Assembly: GCA_020722965.1 (NCBI GenBank)
Contig: DYJT01000003.1
Location: 62,001-126,000 of the forward strand
DNA length: 64,000 nt
From: Brachyspira murdochii
GTDB lineage: Bacteria; Spirochaetota; JAAYUW01
Direction: 5' to 3'
Shown: one piece after another, positions 53,811 through 62,933 of the stretch
How positions within the stretch are numbered: the first letter of the stretch is position 1
Layout: every line of letters begins with the position of its first letter
Position numbers and translations under genes: made by a program
Notes under the pieces: model-generated
Databases searched by the model: none
Told to the model about the DNA's origin: nothing
What the model saw: only the letters and a program-made list of their open reading frames with translations

Positions 53811-55025
53811 ATGAATAATAAAGCTGTTTTTCTTTTTACAATATTATTCATTATCTTTTACTTAATTACACCAATATTTTCTGTGAAATGCATTGCATAC
53901 GACTTAGATGATTTTATAAACGATATACTATCTTTATATAAAAATGATCTGACAAATTCTCAAAAAGAAACCCTGAACAACAAGATTTCTATGTTTATTA
54001 ATCTAGTAATTTTAGATAAAAATAGATTTTTTGAATTAGCACAAAAAATTTACGAACTTGATAATGAAAAACAATTGAAGATTTATAAAATATTAAGAAA
54101 ATATCTCGATATAGAAAAATTAAAATTGCTATTCCCATCAAATTTAATAAACAATTTTCTAGACGCAAATTCAGAGATAAATGATAAATCAGGCTCCTTA
54201 GTAGAAATCAATGAAATTTATGAAAATGAAAATAATAAAAATAAAACAGAGACAAATAAAAATAATGAAGAGAACAAAGATAATAAGACCAATGCAAATA
54301 ATGAAGAAAACAAAAACAATAACAATTTAAATACCAATACAAATAATAAAGAGAATAAAGATAATAATAGCACCAATGCAAATAATGAAAGCAGTACCAA
54401 TAAAGATAATCAAATAAATAAAAGTGAAAACAAGAAAAGCGATAACGATGAAAACAAAGAAAACAAAGACAAAAAGGATAGCCAAAAGGAAGATGAAAGT
54501 ATAGAAGGAATTAAGATCCCTCACTATCCCGAAATATATAAACAATATTCTGAAAATGAGCTTGAAAGTATTTTTAAGGATGCCGTCAAATCCTATTATA
54601 ATGGGGAAACTGATAAATCATTTACTCAGTTCTGGATTTGCATAGTAAATAATTACAATAAAGACAGTTCCTCTTATTATCTAGGACTAATATACGAGAA
54701 GAACAAAGATTATGATTCGGCTATTACCTTTTACAAAAATAGTATTGATTTATATCTTTCAAAGCCATCCATTGACTACAAATTCATAAGTTATATATAT
54801 AAAAGAATTGGAATTTCATACAATCAAAAAAGATTATTTGAACAAGCGATTTTATATTTATTAAAAGCCATTGAATATTACCCACTTGACGGAGAGTCAT
54901 ATTTCCAAATTGGTTATTCATATTATAACTTACAGAATTTTGAAAAATCCAGGCAATACTTTCAAAAGGCTTATCAACTTGGATATCAAAAGGCTTTGGA
55001 ATATTTACAGAAACTAGGGGTTTAA
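53811..55025 (+). CDS. Exported TPR protein with Asn/Lys/Glu-rich linker
   Basis: The 404-residue protein has a signal peptide (7-26), an N-terminal helical region (to about 130) and a low-complexity linker of about 95 residues (about 138-232) made almost only of Asn, Lys, Glu, Asp and Thr. The C-terminal TPR domain (250-400) includes SSSYYLGLIYEKNKDYDSAITFY and SYFQIGYSYYNLQNFEKSRQYF. The linker DNA contains degenerate repeats around ACCAATGCAAATAATGAA, for example near 54290 and 54371. GGGGGG precedes the ATG. Its 3' end overlaps the convergent DUF115 gene by 12 bases. Function unknown. Confidence 0.75.
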   Translation: MNNKAVFLFTILFIIFYLITPIFSVKCIAYDLDDFINDILSLYKNDLTNSQKETLNNKISMFINLVILDKNRFFELAQKIYELDNEKQLKIYKILRKYLDIEKLKLLFPSNLINNFLDANSEINDKSGSLVEINEIYENENNKNKTETNKNNEENKDNKTNANNEENKNNNNLNTNTNNKENKDNNSTNANNESSTNKDNQINKSENKKSDNDENKENKDKKDSQKEDESIEGIKIPHYPEIYKQYSENELESIFKDAVKSYYNGETDKSFTQFWICIVNNYNKDSSSYYLGLIYEKNKDYDSAITFYKNSIDLYLSKPSIDYKFISYIYKRIGISYNQKRLFEQAILYLLKAIEYYPLDGESYFQIGYSYYNLQNFEKSRQYFQKAYQLGYQKALEYLQKLGV

Positions 55026-56453
55026 ATTTTTAATTTCTTCTTCTAATTTTAATTCATTTAATATATTTAATCTTTTTATGCTCTCTTGATAAACAGGAAA
55101 TTTCTTTGTGTTCATAATCTTTTGATCTGTTTCCCAATTTAAGGATGTATTAAAATATGTCTGCTTCGAGATTAAATATTTATACAATGAATAACTTCCA
55201 TGATGTGTCTGCCTTTCATCTGATTTAAAATCCGAACCAACTAAAAATAGCTTAATTTCTCTATCTTTTGTTAATTCTTTAAACCCTTTATATAATGTTG
55301 GTAAAGTTGCTCCATAAAAAGGGAACTTAATCAGTTTATCGAGATCGATAAAGTTTTTTTCTTCTTCTGTCAAAAGATTAATCAAAATAGGTTCTACCTT
55401 CAGATTTTTTGTGATTGAAGGATGTATAATTGCTGAACATATTAACGGAATATTAAAATCTTCTATATTATAAAATCCAAATATACCAGCATCGAAGATA
55501 GTCTGATAATCTATATTAATCTTATATTGTTTTAATAGATTTACAGAAGAAGTGATAGAAATAGAGATAAAGTAGCTATTTATCGTTGAAATCTGTTTTA
55601 AATTTAGCCTGGTCAAAAATATTTCGGTAGAAAAAGATGCTCCCCAAAAAATAATTCCTTTTTTTCCACTTAAATAGAATCCTTCTTTTTTATTATTATT
55701 AAGCCAATTTTTCTCTTTATAAATTTTTAAGTTTTTCTTTATATTTCTTTCCCATTGTTTAGAAAAATACTTCTCGGTTATTAATGATTTTGAATAACTT
55801 TGAACTACAGAATTTATAATTTCAACAATCTGTCTGGATTTTTTAATCTCCTTTTCGGAATTTATAGATAAACTTTCAAAGTGAAATTTAAATTTATTAA
55901 AATCCTGTAAATCTTTGATATTATTAGACAAAAATAAATAAATCAAGTCCTTCAATAAATTTAAATTAACAGAAATAATAATCCTGTTATTAATTAATTC
56001 ATCCTTAAGATATCTTAAAAGGAATAAATATTTTTCATCTTCATCTAATTTATAAATAAAAACTTTTTTTAAATTCTGGCTTGAATAGTCAATTATAAAA
56101 AGGCTGGATAAAAAGGAATAAAAGGATGTATAAATTAAAAAAATATCTTCGTTTTTTAAATCTTTTTTATTATTAGAATAATAGAAAAATGATAGGCCAA
56201 ACCCACTTTCTAATATTAGAATCTTATCTTTAGTTTGAATATCAAGTTTTTTAAATTTTTCACATGGCTGATATTTTGAATATAAATATCTACCATTTAT
56301 TTTAAAATTTGGATTACCATCTTTTGCTATTTCGAAATATCCGTAAAACTCATTATAAATCTTTTCTTTTAATAATGATTCCTTTAATGATGAGTCAGAA
56401 AAGAAAAATTCTATATTTTTGGAAAAAATGTCCTTTATCTGCTGATAATCCAT
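55014..56453 (-). CDS. DUF115 / motility accessory factor family protein, divergent
   Basis: The 479-residue protein shows the DUF115 C-terminal block: GIIFWGASFSTEIFLTRLN, SFISISITSSVNLLKQYKINIDYQTIFDAG, and the late DFKSDERQTHHGSYSLYKYL typical of spirochaetal family members. The glycine-rich GPSL turn of the core is changed to GASF. The first 220 residues are poorly conserved. It follows CTP synthase by 5 bases on the same strand. A nonulosonic-acid glycosylation role would fit CTP synthase and GmhB-like neighbours, because activated nonulosonic acids are CMP-linked, but this is inference. Confidence 0.7.
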   Translation of the reverse strand: MDYQQIKDIFSKNIEFFFSDSSLKESLLKEKIYNEFYGYFEIAKDGNPNFKINGRYLYSKYQPCEKFKKLDIQTKDKILILESGFGLSFFYYSNNKKDLKNEDIFLIYTSFYSFLSSLFIIDYSSQNLKKVFIYKLDEDEKYLFLLRYLKDELINNRIIISVNLNLLKDLIYLFLSNNIKDLQDFNKFKFHFESLSINSEKEIKKSRQIVEIINSVVQSYSKSLITEKYFSKQWERNIKKNLKIYKEKNWLNNNKKEGFYLSGKKGIIFWGASFSTEIFLTRLNLKQISTINSYFISISITSSVNLLKQYKINIDYQTIFDAGIFGFYNIEDFNIPLICSAIIHPSITKNLKVEPILINLLTEEEKNFIDLDKLIKFPFYGATLPTLYKGFKELTKDREIKLFLVGSDFKSDERQTHHGSYSLYKYLISKQTYFNTSLNWETDQKIMNTKKFPVYQESIKRLNILNELKLEEEIKNLNP

Positions 56454-56458
56454 TTAAC

Positions 56459-58072
56459 TTATAGATCTTTTGTCTTTTTATAATTTACTGCACTTTCAAT
56501 AAATTTAGCAAAGATTGGATGAGAATTAAATGGTTTTGATTTGAATTCTGGGTGAAATTGCACACCAACTCCAAATGGATGTTCTTTATATTCTACTATT
56601 TCAACAAGATTTTTAGCAGGATTAATTCCTGAAATAATTAAACCTGCTTGAACGAATTTATCAAAATATTCATTATTAAATTCATATCTATGCCTATGTC
56701 TTTCATTAACCACAGATTGATTATATATCTTTTGCGCTAATGTCCCCTCTTTTATCCTGCATTCATAGGCACCAAGTCGCATTGTTCCACCTTTTTTATC
56801 AATATTAAATTGATCTTCCATAAGATGGATTACTGGATTATCTGTTTTGGCAAATTCACTGGAATTCGCATCCTTTATTTTAAGCACATTTCTAGCATAT
56901 TCAATTACCATGCATTGCATCCCAAGGCAAATACCGAAAAATGGGATCTTTCTCTCTCTGGCATTTTGAATAATTGCTATTTTACCTTCAATTCCCCTAT
57001 TACCAAAACCTCCAGGAACCAAAATGCCATCAACCTCTTTAATCAATTTCGATAAATACTCAGGATTTTTTTCAATATCTTCCGAATCTACTTTTAAAAT
57101 ATTTAGTTCTACATTATTTGCAATAGCTGCATGTTTTAAAGACTCATAAACCGATTTATATGCATCCTGAAGCTTGATATATTTCCCAACAACTGCGATA
57201 TTTATCTTTTTCTTTTTGTTATCTATTATATTTATTATATTTTCCCATTTTGTTAAATCGGGATCACATGATTTAATTCCAAGTTTATCTGCTAACTTTT
57301 TACCTAAGCCTTGCTTTGTATATATCAAAGGCAATCTATATACGGAATCCACATCGGGTGCTTCGAATATATCATCTTCAGATATTGAACAAAACATTGC
57401 TATCTTTTTTCTCATATCTTTTGAAAGTAATCCTGAAATCCTTGTCATTATGATATCTGGAACTATTCCAATCTGCCTCAAAACACCAACGCTGTGTTGG
57501 GTTGGTTTTGTTTTATATTCACCCGCTACCTCGATTTTTGGAATTAGAGTAAGATGGATGAAAATCATATTGTTTTTATTGTTTAACCTAAATTCTCTTG
57601 CTGCTTCTAAAAAAGGGACAGATTCGATGTCTCCAACAGTCCCACCTATTTCGATAATTTGAATGTCTGGCTTCACTATTTCTGTTAAATTTTTTATTTG
57701 TTTTTGTATCTCAGATGTAATATGAGGGATTACCTGAACAGTTTTACCAAGATAATCTCCTTTCCTTTCTCTTTCAATTACATTTAAATAAACTTTACCT
57801 GTGGTAATTGAATTTAATCTAGATAACTCTGAGTTTGTAAATCTGGCATAATTACCAAGATCTAAATCTGTTTCAGCACCATCATCTGTTACATAGACTT
57901 CACCATGTTGGTAAGGTGACATAGTCCCGGCATCGACATTTAAATAAGGGTCAATTTTCTGCATCGCGACTTTATAACCCATAGCTTCCATTATAGCACC
58001 GATAGATGAAGCCGCAATTCCTTTACCTAATGAAGAACAAACGCCACCAGTTATAAAAATATATTTTGTCAT
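56459..58072 (-). CDS. pyrG: CTP synthase
   Basis: The 537-residue protein has the synthetase domain (FITGGVCSSLGKGIAASSIG, KIDPYLNVDAGTMSPYQHGEV) and a C-terminal glutamine amidotransferase domain with VPGGFGNRGIEGK, nucleophile GICLGMQ, and the His-Glu pair in VQFHPEFKS. It converts UTP to CTP using glutamine. Full length compared with E. coli (545). It overlaps the phosphatase gene by four bases at its start (ATGA). Confidence 0.97.
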   Translation of the reverse strand: MTKYIFITGGVCSSLGKGIAASSIGAIMEAMGYKVAMQKIDPYLNVDAGTMSPYQHGEVYVTDDGAETDLDLGNYARFTNSELSRLNSITTGKVYLNVIERERKGDYLGKTVQVIPHITSEIQKQIKNLTEIVKPDIQIIEIGGTVGDIESVPFLEAAREFRLNNKNNMIFIHLTLIPKIEVAGEYKTKPTQHSVGVLRQIGIVPDIIMTRISGLLSKDMRKKIAMFCSISEDDIFEAPDVDSVYRLPLIYTKQGLGKKLADKLGIKSCDPDLTKWENIINIIDNKKKKINIAVVGKYIKLQDAYKSVYESLKHAAIANNVELNILKVDSEDIEKNPEYLSKLIKEVDGILVPGGFGNRGIEGKIAIIQNARERKIPFFGICLGMQCMVIEYARNVLKIKDANSSEFAKTDNPVIHLMEDQFNIDKKGGTMRLGAYECRIKEGTLAQKIYNQSVVNERHRHRYEFNNEYFDKFVQAGLIISGINPAKNLVEIVEYKEHPFGVGVQFHPEFKSKPFNSHPIFAKFIESAVNYKKTKDL

Positions 58073-58686
58073 GCTCTACCCTTTATTCTATTTTCATTAT
58101 TAAATTCAATTAAATTTGCAAATTCTATCAATGAACTAAAAATTGCAGTTTTCCCATTTTCTTCAAGTATTTCAATTTCAGTAAGATCTTTATAAACAGT
58201 TGGATCTTTGTATAAATAGTCATCTCGATGTATTATTATTGGGAAAATACCGCTTGCCTGAGCAAATAGAATATCTGTTAATCTATCTCCTATATAAAAT
58301 GATTTTGTATTATCTATTTGAAAATAGCTATTAAGTCGAGTATAAAGACCTTTTAATGGCTTTCTACAAATACAATTATAAGATGCAACATGTGTGCAAT
58401 ATAAAAAACCATCAAAAGAAAAACTATATTTTTTATGTAATTGGAAGTTTAAATTTATATAGTTACTTATTAAAACTTTTTCTTCAAAATTTCCTCTAGA
58501 AATCCCAGATTGATTTGATATTATAAAGAGATTGTATCCAAGATTTTTAAACTTTAAACATGATGGGATTATATCATCAAAGAAATATTCGATACTAAAT
58601 GCTGGATTGTATACCTGATCTTGCATTATAGTATCGTCTTTATCAAAAATAATTGCTTTTAACTTTTGCATAGCAATATATATCAT
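58069..58686 (-). CDS. HAD-IIIA phosphatase (GmhB/HisB-N-like)
   Basis: The 205-residue protein has the HAD motifs FDKDDTIM (motif I, Asp nucleophile), ISNQSGISRG (motif II), RKPLKGL (motif III lysine) and YIGDRLTDILFA (motif IV). The zinc loop of GmhB/HisB-N is present as CTHVASYNCIC. GmhB removes the 7-phosphate in heptose activation; histidinol-phosphatase uses the same fold. The Asp after the nucleophile spacing (DKDDT instead of DRDGT) is unusual. Alternative ATG codons lie at 58686 and 58671, and neither has a clear ribosome binding site. Confidence 0.85.
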   Translation of the reverse strand: MIYIAMQKLKAIIFDKDDTIMQDQVYNPAFSIEYFFDDIIPSCLKFKNLGYNLFIISNQSGISRGNFEEKVLISNYINLNFQLHKKYSFSFDGFLYCTHVASYNCICRKPLKGLYTRLNSYFQIDNTKSFYIGDRLTDILFAQASGIFPIIIHRDDYLYKDPTVYKDLTEIEILEENGKTAIFSSLIEFANLIEFNNENRIKGRA

Positions 58687-58765
58687 GAAATTTAAAAATG
58701 TGAATAAAATTCAAGAAGTCTCTTTTCGATTTTTCAGTGATTATTTATTTAACCTAAATTAAATC

Positions 58766-59320
58766 TTAATAAATATTAAAAGAAGAAATCTCATCTATCT
58801 TTTTTCTTTTCTTCCCTGAAGGATTCTCGTCTGGATAACCTACTGCAAGAAGAACAACTATTCTTTTATTTGATGGAATTTTTAGTAATTTTTTAATCTT
58901 TTTTTCATTAAAAATACCCATAATACATGTTGCTAAACCCAGTTCAGTAGCCTGAAGACAAAACTGCATGACACTACAACCAATATCAAAATTGGTAAAG
59001 CTTCTTCCTAAGGCAATCTGACCAATTGAAGACTCAAAATTTTTATGTTCCTCTACCACAACTATTATAGCAGAACAATCTTTAGCAAATTGATTAAATT
59101 TAACAGGACCCACACTTAAAAGTTCTACTACTTTATCTTTCAAATCATCATCATCAACGACAATATATTTCCATGGTTGAGAATTCGATGCTGATGGAGC
59201 CAACCTCGCCGATTCAAGACATTTTAATATTAAATCTCTTTCTATCTTCTTGCCTTTTACATATTTTCTACATGAAAATCTTTTTAATGCTAAATCCATA
59301 AAATTCATATTTTCACCCAT
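58766..59320 (-). CDS. Nitroreductase-family FMN oxidoreductase
   Basis: The 184-residue protein starts MGENMNFMDLALKRFSCRKY and has the FMN-binding SARLAPSASNSQPWKYIVV, a middle SFTNFDIGCSVMQFCLQATELGLATCIMGIF, and a late VLLAVGYPDENP. These are the standard nitroreductase positions for flavin and dimer contact. Substrate unknown. A second ATG lies three codons in (MNFMDL). The next upstream gene is 26 bases away, so the pair may be co-transcribed. Confidence 0.88.
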   Translation of the reverse strand: MGENMNFMDLALKRFSCRKYVKGKKIERDLILKCLESARLAPSASNSQPWKYIVVDDDDLKDKVVELLSVGPVKFNQFAKDCSAIIVVVEEHKNFESSIGQIALGRSFTNFDIGCSVMQFCLQATELGLATCIMGIFNEKKIKKLLKIPSNKRIVVLLAVGYPDENPSGKKRKKIDEISSFNIY

Positions 59321-59346
59321 TTAAGTTCTCTTACATATTTTAAATT

Positions 59347-59994
59347 TTACTCAAATAAGTTCTTTTCATAAATTTGCCCAAATTCATCGCTACCAATTTT
59401 ATTAAATCCAATTTTTCTTAAATAATTTGCATGCAGATTATGCCCTGAATGTGTTCTCAAAATTGAAAATCCATTTTCTTTTAAAAAATTCAAATTTTCA
59501 ATAAATAAAAATTTTGCGATCTTAAAATCTCTGTAATCAGGTATGACATAGTCAAGATGAATATAATGAAAATTATCTTTCTCTTCAATTATAAAGATTC
59601 CAGCAGGGACAAGATCTCTTAAGATAAAGTAATAATGAATATTTTGTAATTTTTTAAATTTTTGATCATCTTTATAGTCAAAGTAAGGAAAGAATTTATT
59701 TATATCTTTCTGGTAAAATAGGAAGAATCTATCAAGATATTTTGAATCTCCTGGAACTTCTAAAATAGAAAAATATATAGATGTTTTGCTCATTTTTATC
59801 AAATAATATATATTGACAAAACAGATAAAAAGGTTAAGAAAACCTACAGGTAATGAGTTTATTAAGAACCCATATATTGTAAATAAAAAACTACCTAAAA
59901 GGTTTAAAACTCTTAATTTAATTACCGAACTCATCATTAACGAGATTGCAACTATAAATGATGCACTATAACCTATTATTTCCCTGTAATCCAT
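59347..59994 (-). CDS. YgjV-like membrane domain fused to a GNAT acetyltransferase domain
   Basis: The first 70 residues form three membrane helices with the YgjV pattern (GYSASFIVAISLMMSSVIKLRVLNLLGSFLFTIYGFLI). The remainder (75-215) reads as an N-acetyltransferase fold: VPAGIFIIEE, IHLDYVIPDYRDFKIAKFLF (the acetyl-CoA loop lacks the usual GxGxG), and YLRKIGFNKIGSDEFGQIYEK, the 'lGF' end motif. The substrate is not known. The catalytic domain should face the cytoplasm. Confidence 0.75.
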   Translation of the reverse strand: MDYREIIGYSASFIVAISLMMSSVIKLRVLNLLGSFLFTIYGFLINSLPVGFLNLFICFVNIYYLIKMSKTSIYFSILEVPGDSKYLDRFFLFYQKDINKFFPYFDYKDDQKFKKLQNIHYYFILRDLVPAGIFIIEEKDNFHYIHLDYVIPDYRDFKIAKFLFIENLNFLKENGFSILRTHSGHNLHANYLRKIGFNKIGSDEFGQIYEKNLFE

Positions 59995-60112
59995 TTTTTA
60001 TTTAATAGATTTTATTTTTATTACCGAATAAAAATATCAAATATTAGAAATATTAAAAGATTGTTATTTGATTTTTTCAATAATTAATAAATAATATAAA
60101 AAAGGCATAAAA

Positions 60113-61162
60113 GTGATAGAATTAAAAAAGAAAAGTAAAATTGTAAGGCTAATTCAACTTTTGTTTATCTTAATTATTACCACCTTACTTTTTTCTCAAA
60201 TTGCTCCAAAAGCGATAAAATTTCCAGATAATGCTCAGGGAAATTTCTTTTTTAAGGTTTTTTTTGAAGAAGATAAAAATATCTATTCTTTTTATTGTGT
60301 AAATCTATTTGAAATTCCTTTTCAATTCAAATTATATATTTCAAATATAAAATACTTTGCCACTTCGACTTCTTTTCCTTATTATAATATTTCTAAGGCA
60401 AAAGAAGGGAAAAAATTCCTCTTTTCGATAGAATCTAAAAGTAATGTTGAACCAAAATTCTGGCTTCAAATTAACATAGGAGATCCGTTTTCCTCTTCAG
60501 CCGATAATTATATCTATACTCTTCCCTATCAACACAATTCAGAGTATTATGTCTATCAGGGATATAATTCTAATTTTACACATAAAGGACCCGCTTCCTA
60601 TTCCCTTGATTTTTCAATGCCTATTGGGACCCCAATCTGTGCCGTTAGGGAAGGAATAGTTTACAATGTTGTAGATTCTCACAATAAAAGTGGTCTTGCG
60701 AGCTATTATTCAAAGTTTACGAATTTTATATCTATCTACCATCCTGATGGAACCTATGCAATTTATGCACATTTAAAATATAAAGGGAGTTTAGTTAAGA
60801 TAGGTGAAAAGGTAAGAGTCGGGCAGATTATAGGTTATTCAGGAAATACTGGAAGAGCAAGTGGACCTCATCTTCATCTTCAGATAAATTTACCTATTTT
60901 CATGTTTCATAAAAGTATCCCGACCCCATTTTTAAACTCTGATGGCAATGGATATTACATAAAAGAAGGCAAATCCTACAAATCTTTTCATATAGAATTT
61001 CTATCCAATGAAGCATATTCTAACTTTTTAAGAAATATTTCCTCGCAAACAACTATCTTTTCTTTTATATATTATAAAAAACCCCACCACCGCCAACAGG
61101 TGGATGATGATTCTTCTTCAGGCTACCCTGAAGATTATGAAGAATTTGAGAATGTAGAATAA
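60113..61162 (+). CDS. Exported M23-family peptidase (LytM domain)
   Basis: The 349-residue protein starts with GTG at 60113, has a signal segment (10-28) and an N-terminal region of about 130 residues. The LytM domain has FTHKGPASYSLDFSMPIGTPI (His-x-Asp ligands), IYHPDGTYAIYAHL and GPHLHLQI (His-x-His). All metal ligands needed for an active D,L- or glycyl endopeptidase are present. A charged proline- and acid-rich C-terminal tail (HHRQQVDDDSSSGYPEDYEE) closes it. It probably remodels peptidoglycan in the periplasm. Confidence 0.9.
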   Translation: MIELKKKSKIVRLIQLLFILIITTLLFSQIAPKAIKFPDNAQGNFFFKVFFEEDKNIYSFYCVNLFEIPFQFKLYISNIKYFATSTSFPYYNISKAKEGKKFLFSIESKSNVEPKFWLQINIGDPFSSSADNYIYTLPYQHNSEYYVYQGYNSNFTHKGPASYSLDFSMPIGTPICAVREGIVYNVVDSHNKSGLASYYSKFTNFISIYHPDGTYAIYAHLKYKGSLVKIGEKVRVGQIIGYSGNTGRASGPHLHLQINLPIFMFHKSIPTPFLNSDGNGYYIKEGKSYKSFHIEFLSNEAYSNFLRNISSQTTIFSFIYYKKPHHRQQVDDDSSSGYPEDYEEFENVE

Positions 61163-61184
61163 ATTTAAATTTATAGCTTTTTTA

Positions 61185-62651
61185 CTACAATAAACCTTTA
61201 GCTATCTTAACAACATTTAATGCCCCATCATATAAACCAATGCTCTTATTTTTAACTATATTGTTGCAAAACAACGGGATCAAATCATCATCTTCTATCA
61301 TTAACGAAAGGGCTTGTAAAACCTGACCATCTTGCTGGCATTCAATAGTTCCATCTCCTATTTCAGATGATCTTATTGCACCCCATGCTTCATGCCCGCC
61401 AACTCGATGAATAAATAATTTTGGTATAGGATAATAACTCAATTCGCTTGGTTTTGTTATAAGAATATCAGAAAATCTCATTAAAATATTTGTATAGTAA
61501 ACAGCATTGAAAATATCACTATCGTAAAATAATATTATTTCTGGTTTATCTAATTTATCGATTTCTTCTTCGAAAAAGCTTTTTGAATCAGTAAATTTTT
61601 CAAATTTTTTGTATTTTATATCAAGATTTGATAATAAAGTTTCAATCTCTTTTAATCTATTATAATGATCACCAAAATTTATAAAAAGCGTCATCTTATC
61701 TTCTTTTATCTTATTTATAGAATTTGTAACAATCTTTTTAATCAATTTTTGCTGAGCTCCTGCACCTCCAATAGAAATTAAGACTCTTTTGGGAAGTTTA
61801 TTTTTGACTCTATTAATTCTTTTTTCGCAATCTTTTTCGATATTTTCAAGTATTTCAAAATCCACATAATGACCAACAAGAGCCAAATCTTCCTTTGGGA
61901 TAGGATTAAGTATCTGATTCTTTTCACCCATTTCTCGCAAAATTCTATATCCAAAATAACTTGAAGGTCCCTGAATGCAATGTTTTGATCCTGGAGCAAG
62001 ATGCAAAGCCATTGGCCAGTTGTCTACAACTGCGTTTACGACATTAGTAAATCCACTATGTATGGCCGTTTGAGCTGGCCATCCGTGTGAAGCTATAAAA
62101 GGAGTATCTTTTGGAAGTGAGCTTAAAACAGGTGTGAAAAGAGAAGTCATATTCAAATCATCAAGATTGTATGTCAATTTTTTAAAACCAATAGAATTTA
62201 AAGGTTCCCAATAAAGTTTGTCAAATAACTTATATTGTTGAGATAATCTTGAACCTAACGAATAAAGCGAGTTTAAATGCGAAATAATTTTACTTGCTGT
62301 TGAGCCTTTGATATTCATGAAATCCAACCAATATGGAGTAAAACCCAAAGCTCTGGCAGCCGATGCAAATGCTAATGAAAGTCTATAATGACCATATCCC
62401 ATCCTTATCGTTCCTATGACAACTGCATTACTTAAATCAATACTTTTTAAATTATTAAGATCTTTTTCTTCATTTTTATTTACAAGAATATTTATTCCTA
62501 AAAGTTTAATTACTTCTGAATCTGATTTAGTGGACATTAAATCTATTTTCTCATTTATTACCTTGAATTTTTTTTCTAATTTTTTCTTCTTTTGAATAGA
62601 TTTTTCAATTGTTTTTTCAGGAAATTTATTGTTAAATATGTTATTAACCAT
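61185..62651 (-). CDS. GT-B-like protein of unknown function
   Basis: The 488-residue protein has an N-terminal coiled segment (to about 60), then IGTIRMGYGHYRLSLAFASAARALG, the glycine-histidine loop seen at the start of MurG/MGDG-synthase-like GT-B enzymes. LISIGGAGAQQKLI and DILITKPSELSYYPIPKLFIHRVGGHEAWGAIRSSEIGDGT lie in the second half, where nucleotide-sugar is bound in relatives. No membrane segment is evident. I cannot name a family or substrate. It is a single gene facing the M23 peptidase gene. Confidence 0.65.
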   Translation of the reverse strand: MVNNIFNNKFPEKTIEKSIQKKKKLEKKFKVINEKIDLMSTKSDSEVIKLLGINILVNKNEEKDLNNLKSIDLSNAVVIGTIRMGYGHYRLSLAFASAARALGFTPYWLDFMNIKGSTASKIISHLNSLYSLGSRLSQQYKLFDKLYWEPLNSIGFKKLTYNLDDLNMTSLFTPVLSSLPKDTPFIASHGWPAQTAIHSGFTNVVNAVVDNWPMALHLAPGSKHCIQGPSSYFGYRILREMGEKNQILNPIPKEDLALVGHYVDFEILENIEKDCEKRINRVKNKLPKRVLISIGGAGAQQKLIKKIVTNSINKIKEDKMTLFINFGDHYNRLKEIETLLSNLDIKYKKFEKFTDSKSFFEEEIDKLDKPEIILFYDSDIFNAVYYTNILMRFSDILITKPSELSYYPIPKLFIHRVGGHEAWGAIRSSEIGDGTIECQQDGQVLQALSLMIEDDDLIPLFCNNIVKNKSIGLYDGALNVVKIAKGLL

Positions 62652-62798
62652 CTTTTTCTCCTATTTGTTATAAATAAACAACTTAAGTAATTATAAAAAA
62701 AGATGTAAAAATTTCAAGAAAAGATATGAAATAATTATAGTTAATAAGAAAATTTTGATTTTTAAATTTCATAGATTTTGTTTTTTGAAATATAAAAT

Positions 62799-62871
62799 CT
62801 GGGGTGTAGGGACTCGAACCCCAAACACTCGGAACCAAAATCCGATGTTCTGCCACTTGAACTACACCCCA
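62799..62871 (-). tRNA. tRNA-Gln (anticodon TTG)
   Basis: A 73-nt cloverleaf on the minus strand. The acceptor is TGGGGTG/CACCCCA with discriminator G. The anticodon stem TCGGA/TCCGA encloses TTTTGGT, giving TTG. The T arm is TGGGG-TTCGAGT-CCCTA. CCA is not encoded. Confidence 0.96.
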
Positions 62872-62933
62872 AACGACATAAAAAAAAATAACAACAATTA
62901 TTAAAAAATCAAGTAGGTTTATGAAAAATATAA

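Noticed and set aside
54218-54545. Two Leu/Val/Phe-rich minus-strand open frames
   Set aside because: They are the antisense of the Asn/Lys-rich linker and inherit its repetitiveness.
57174-57662. A 162-codon open frame on the plus strand
   Set aside because: It lies opposite the CTP synthase gene, has no ribosome binding site, and its composition is what the antisense of that gene gives.
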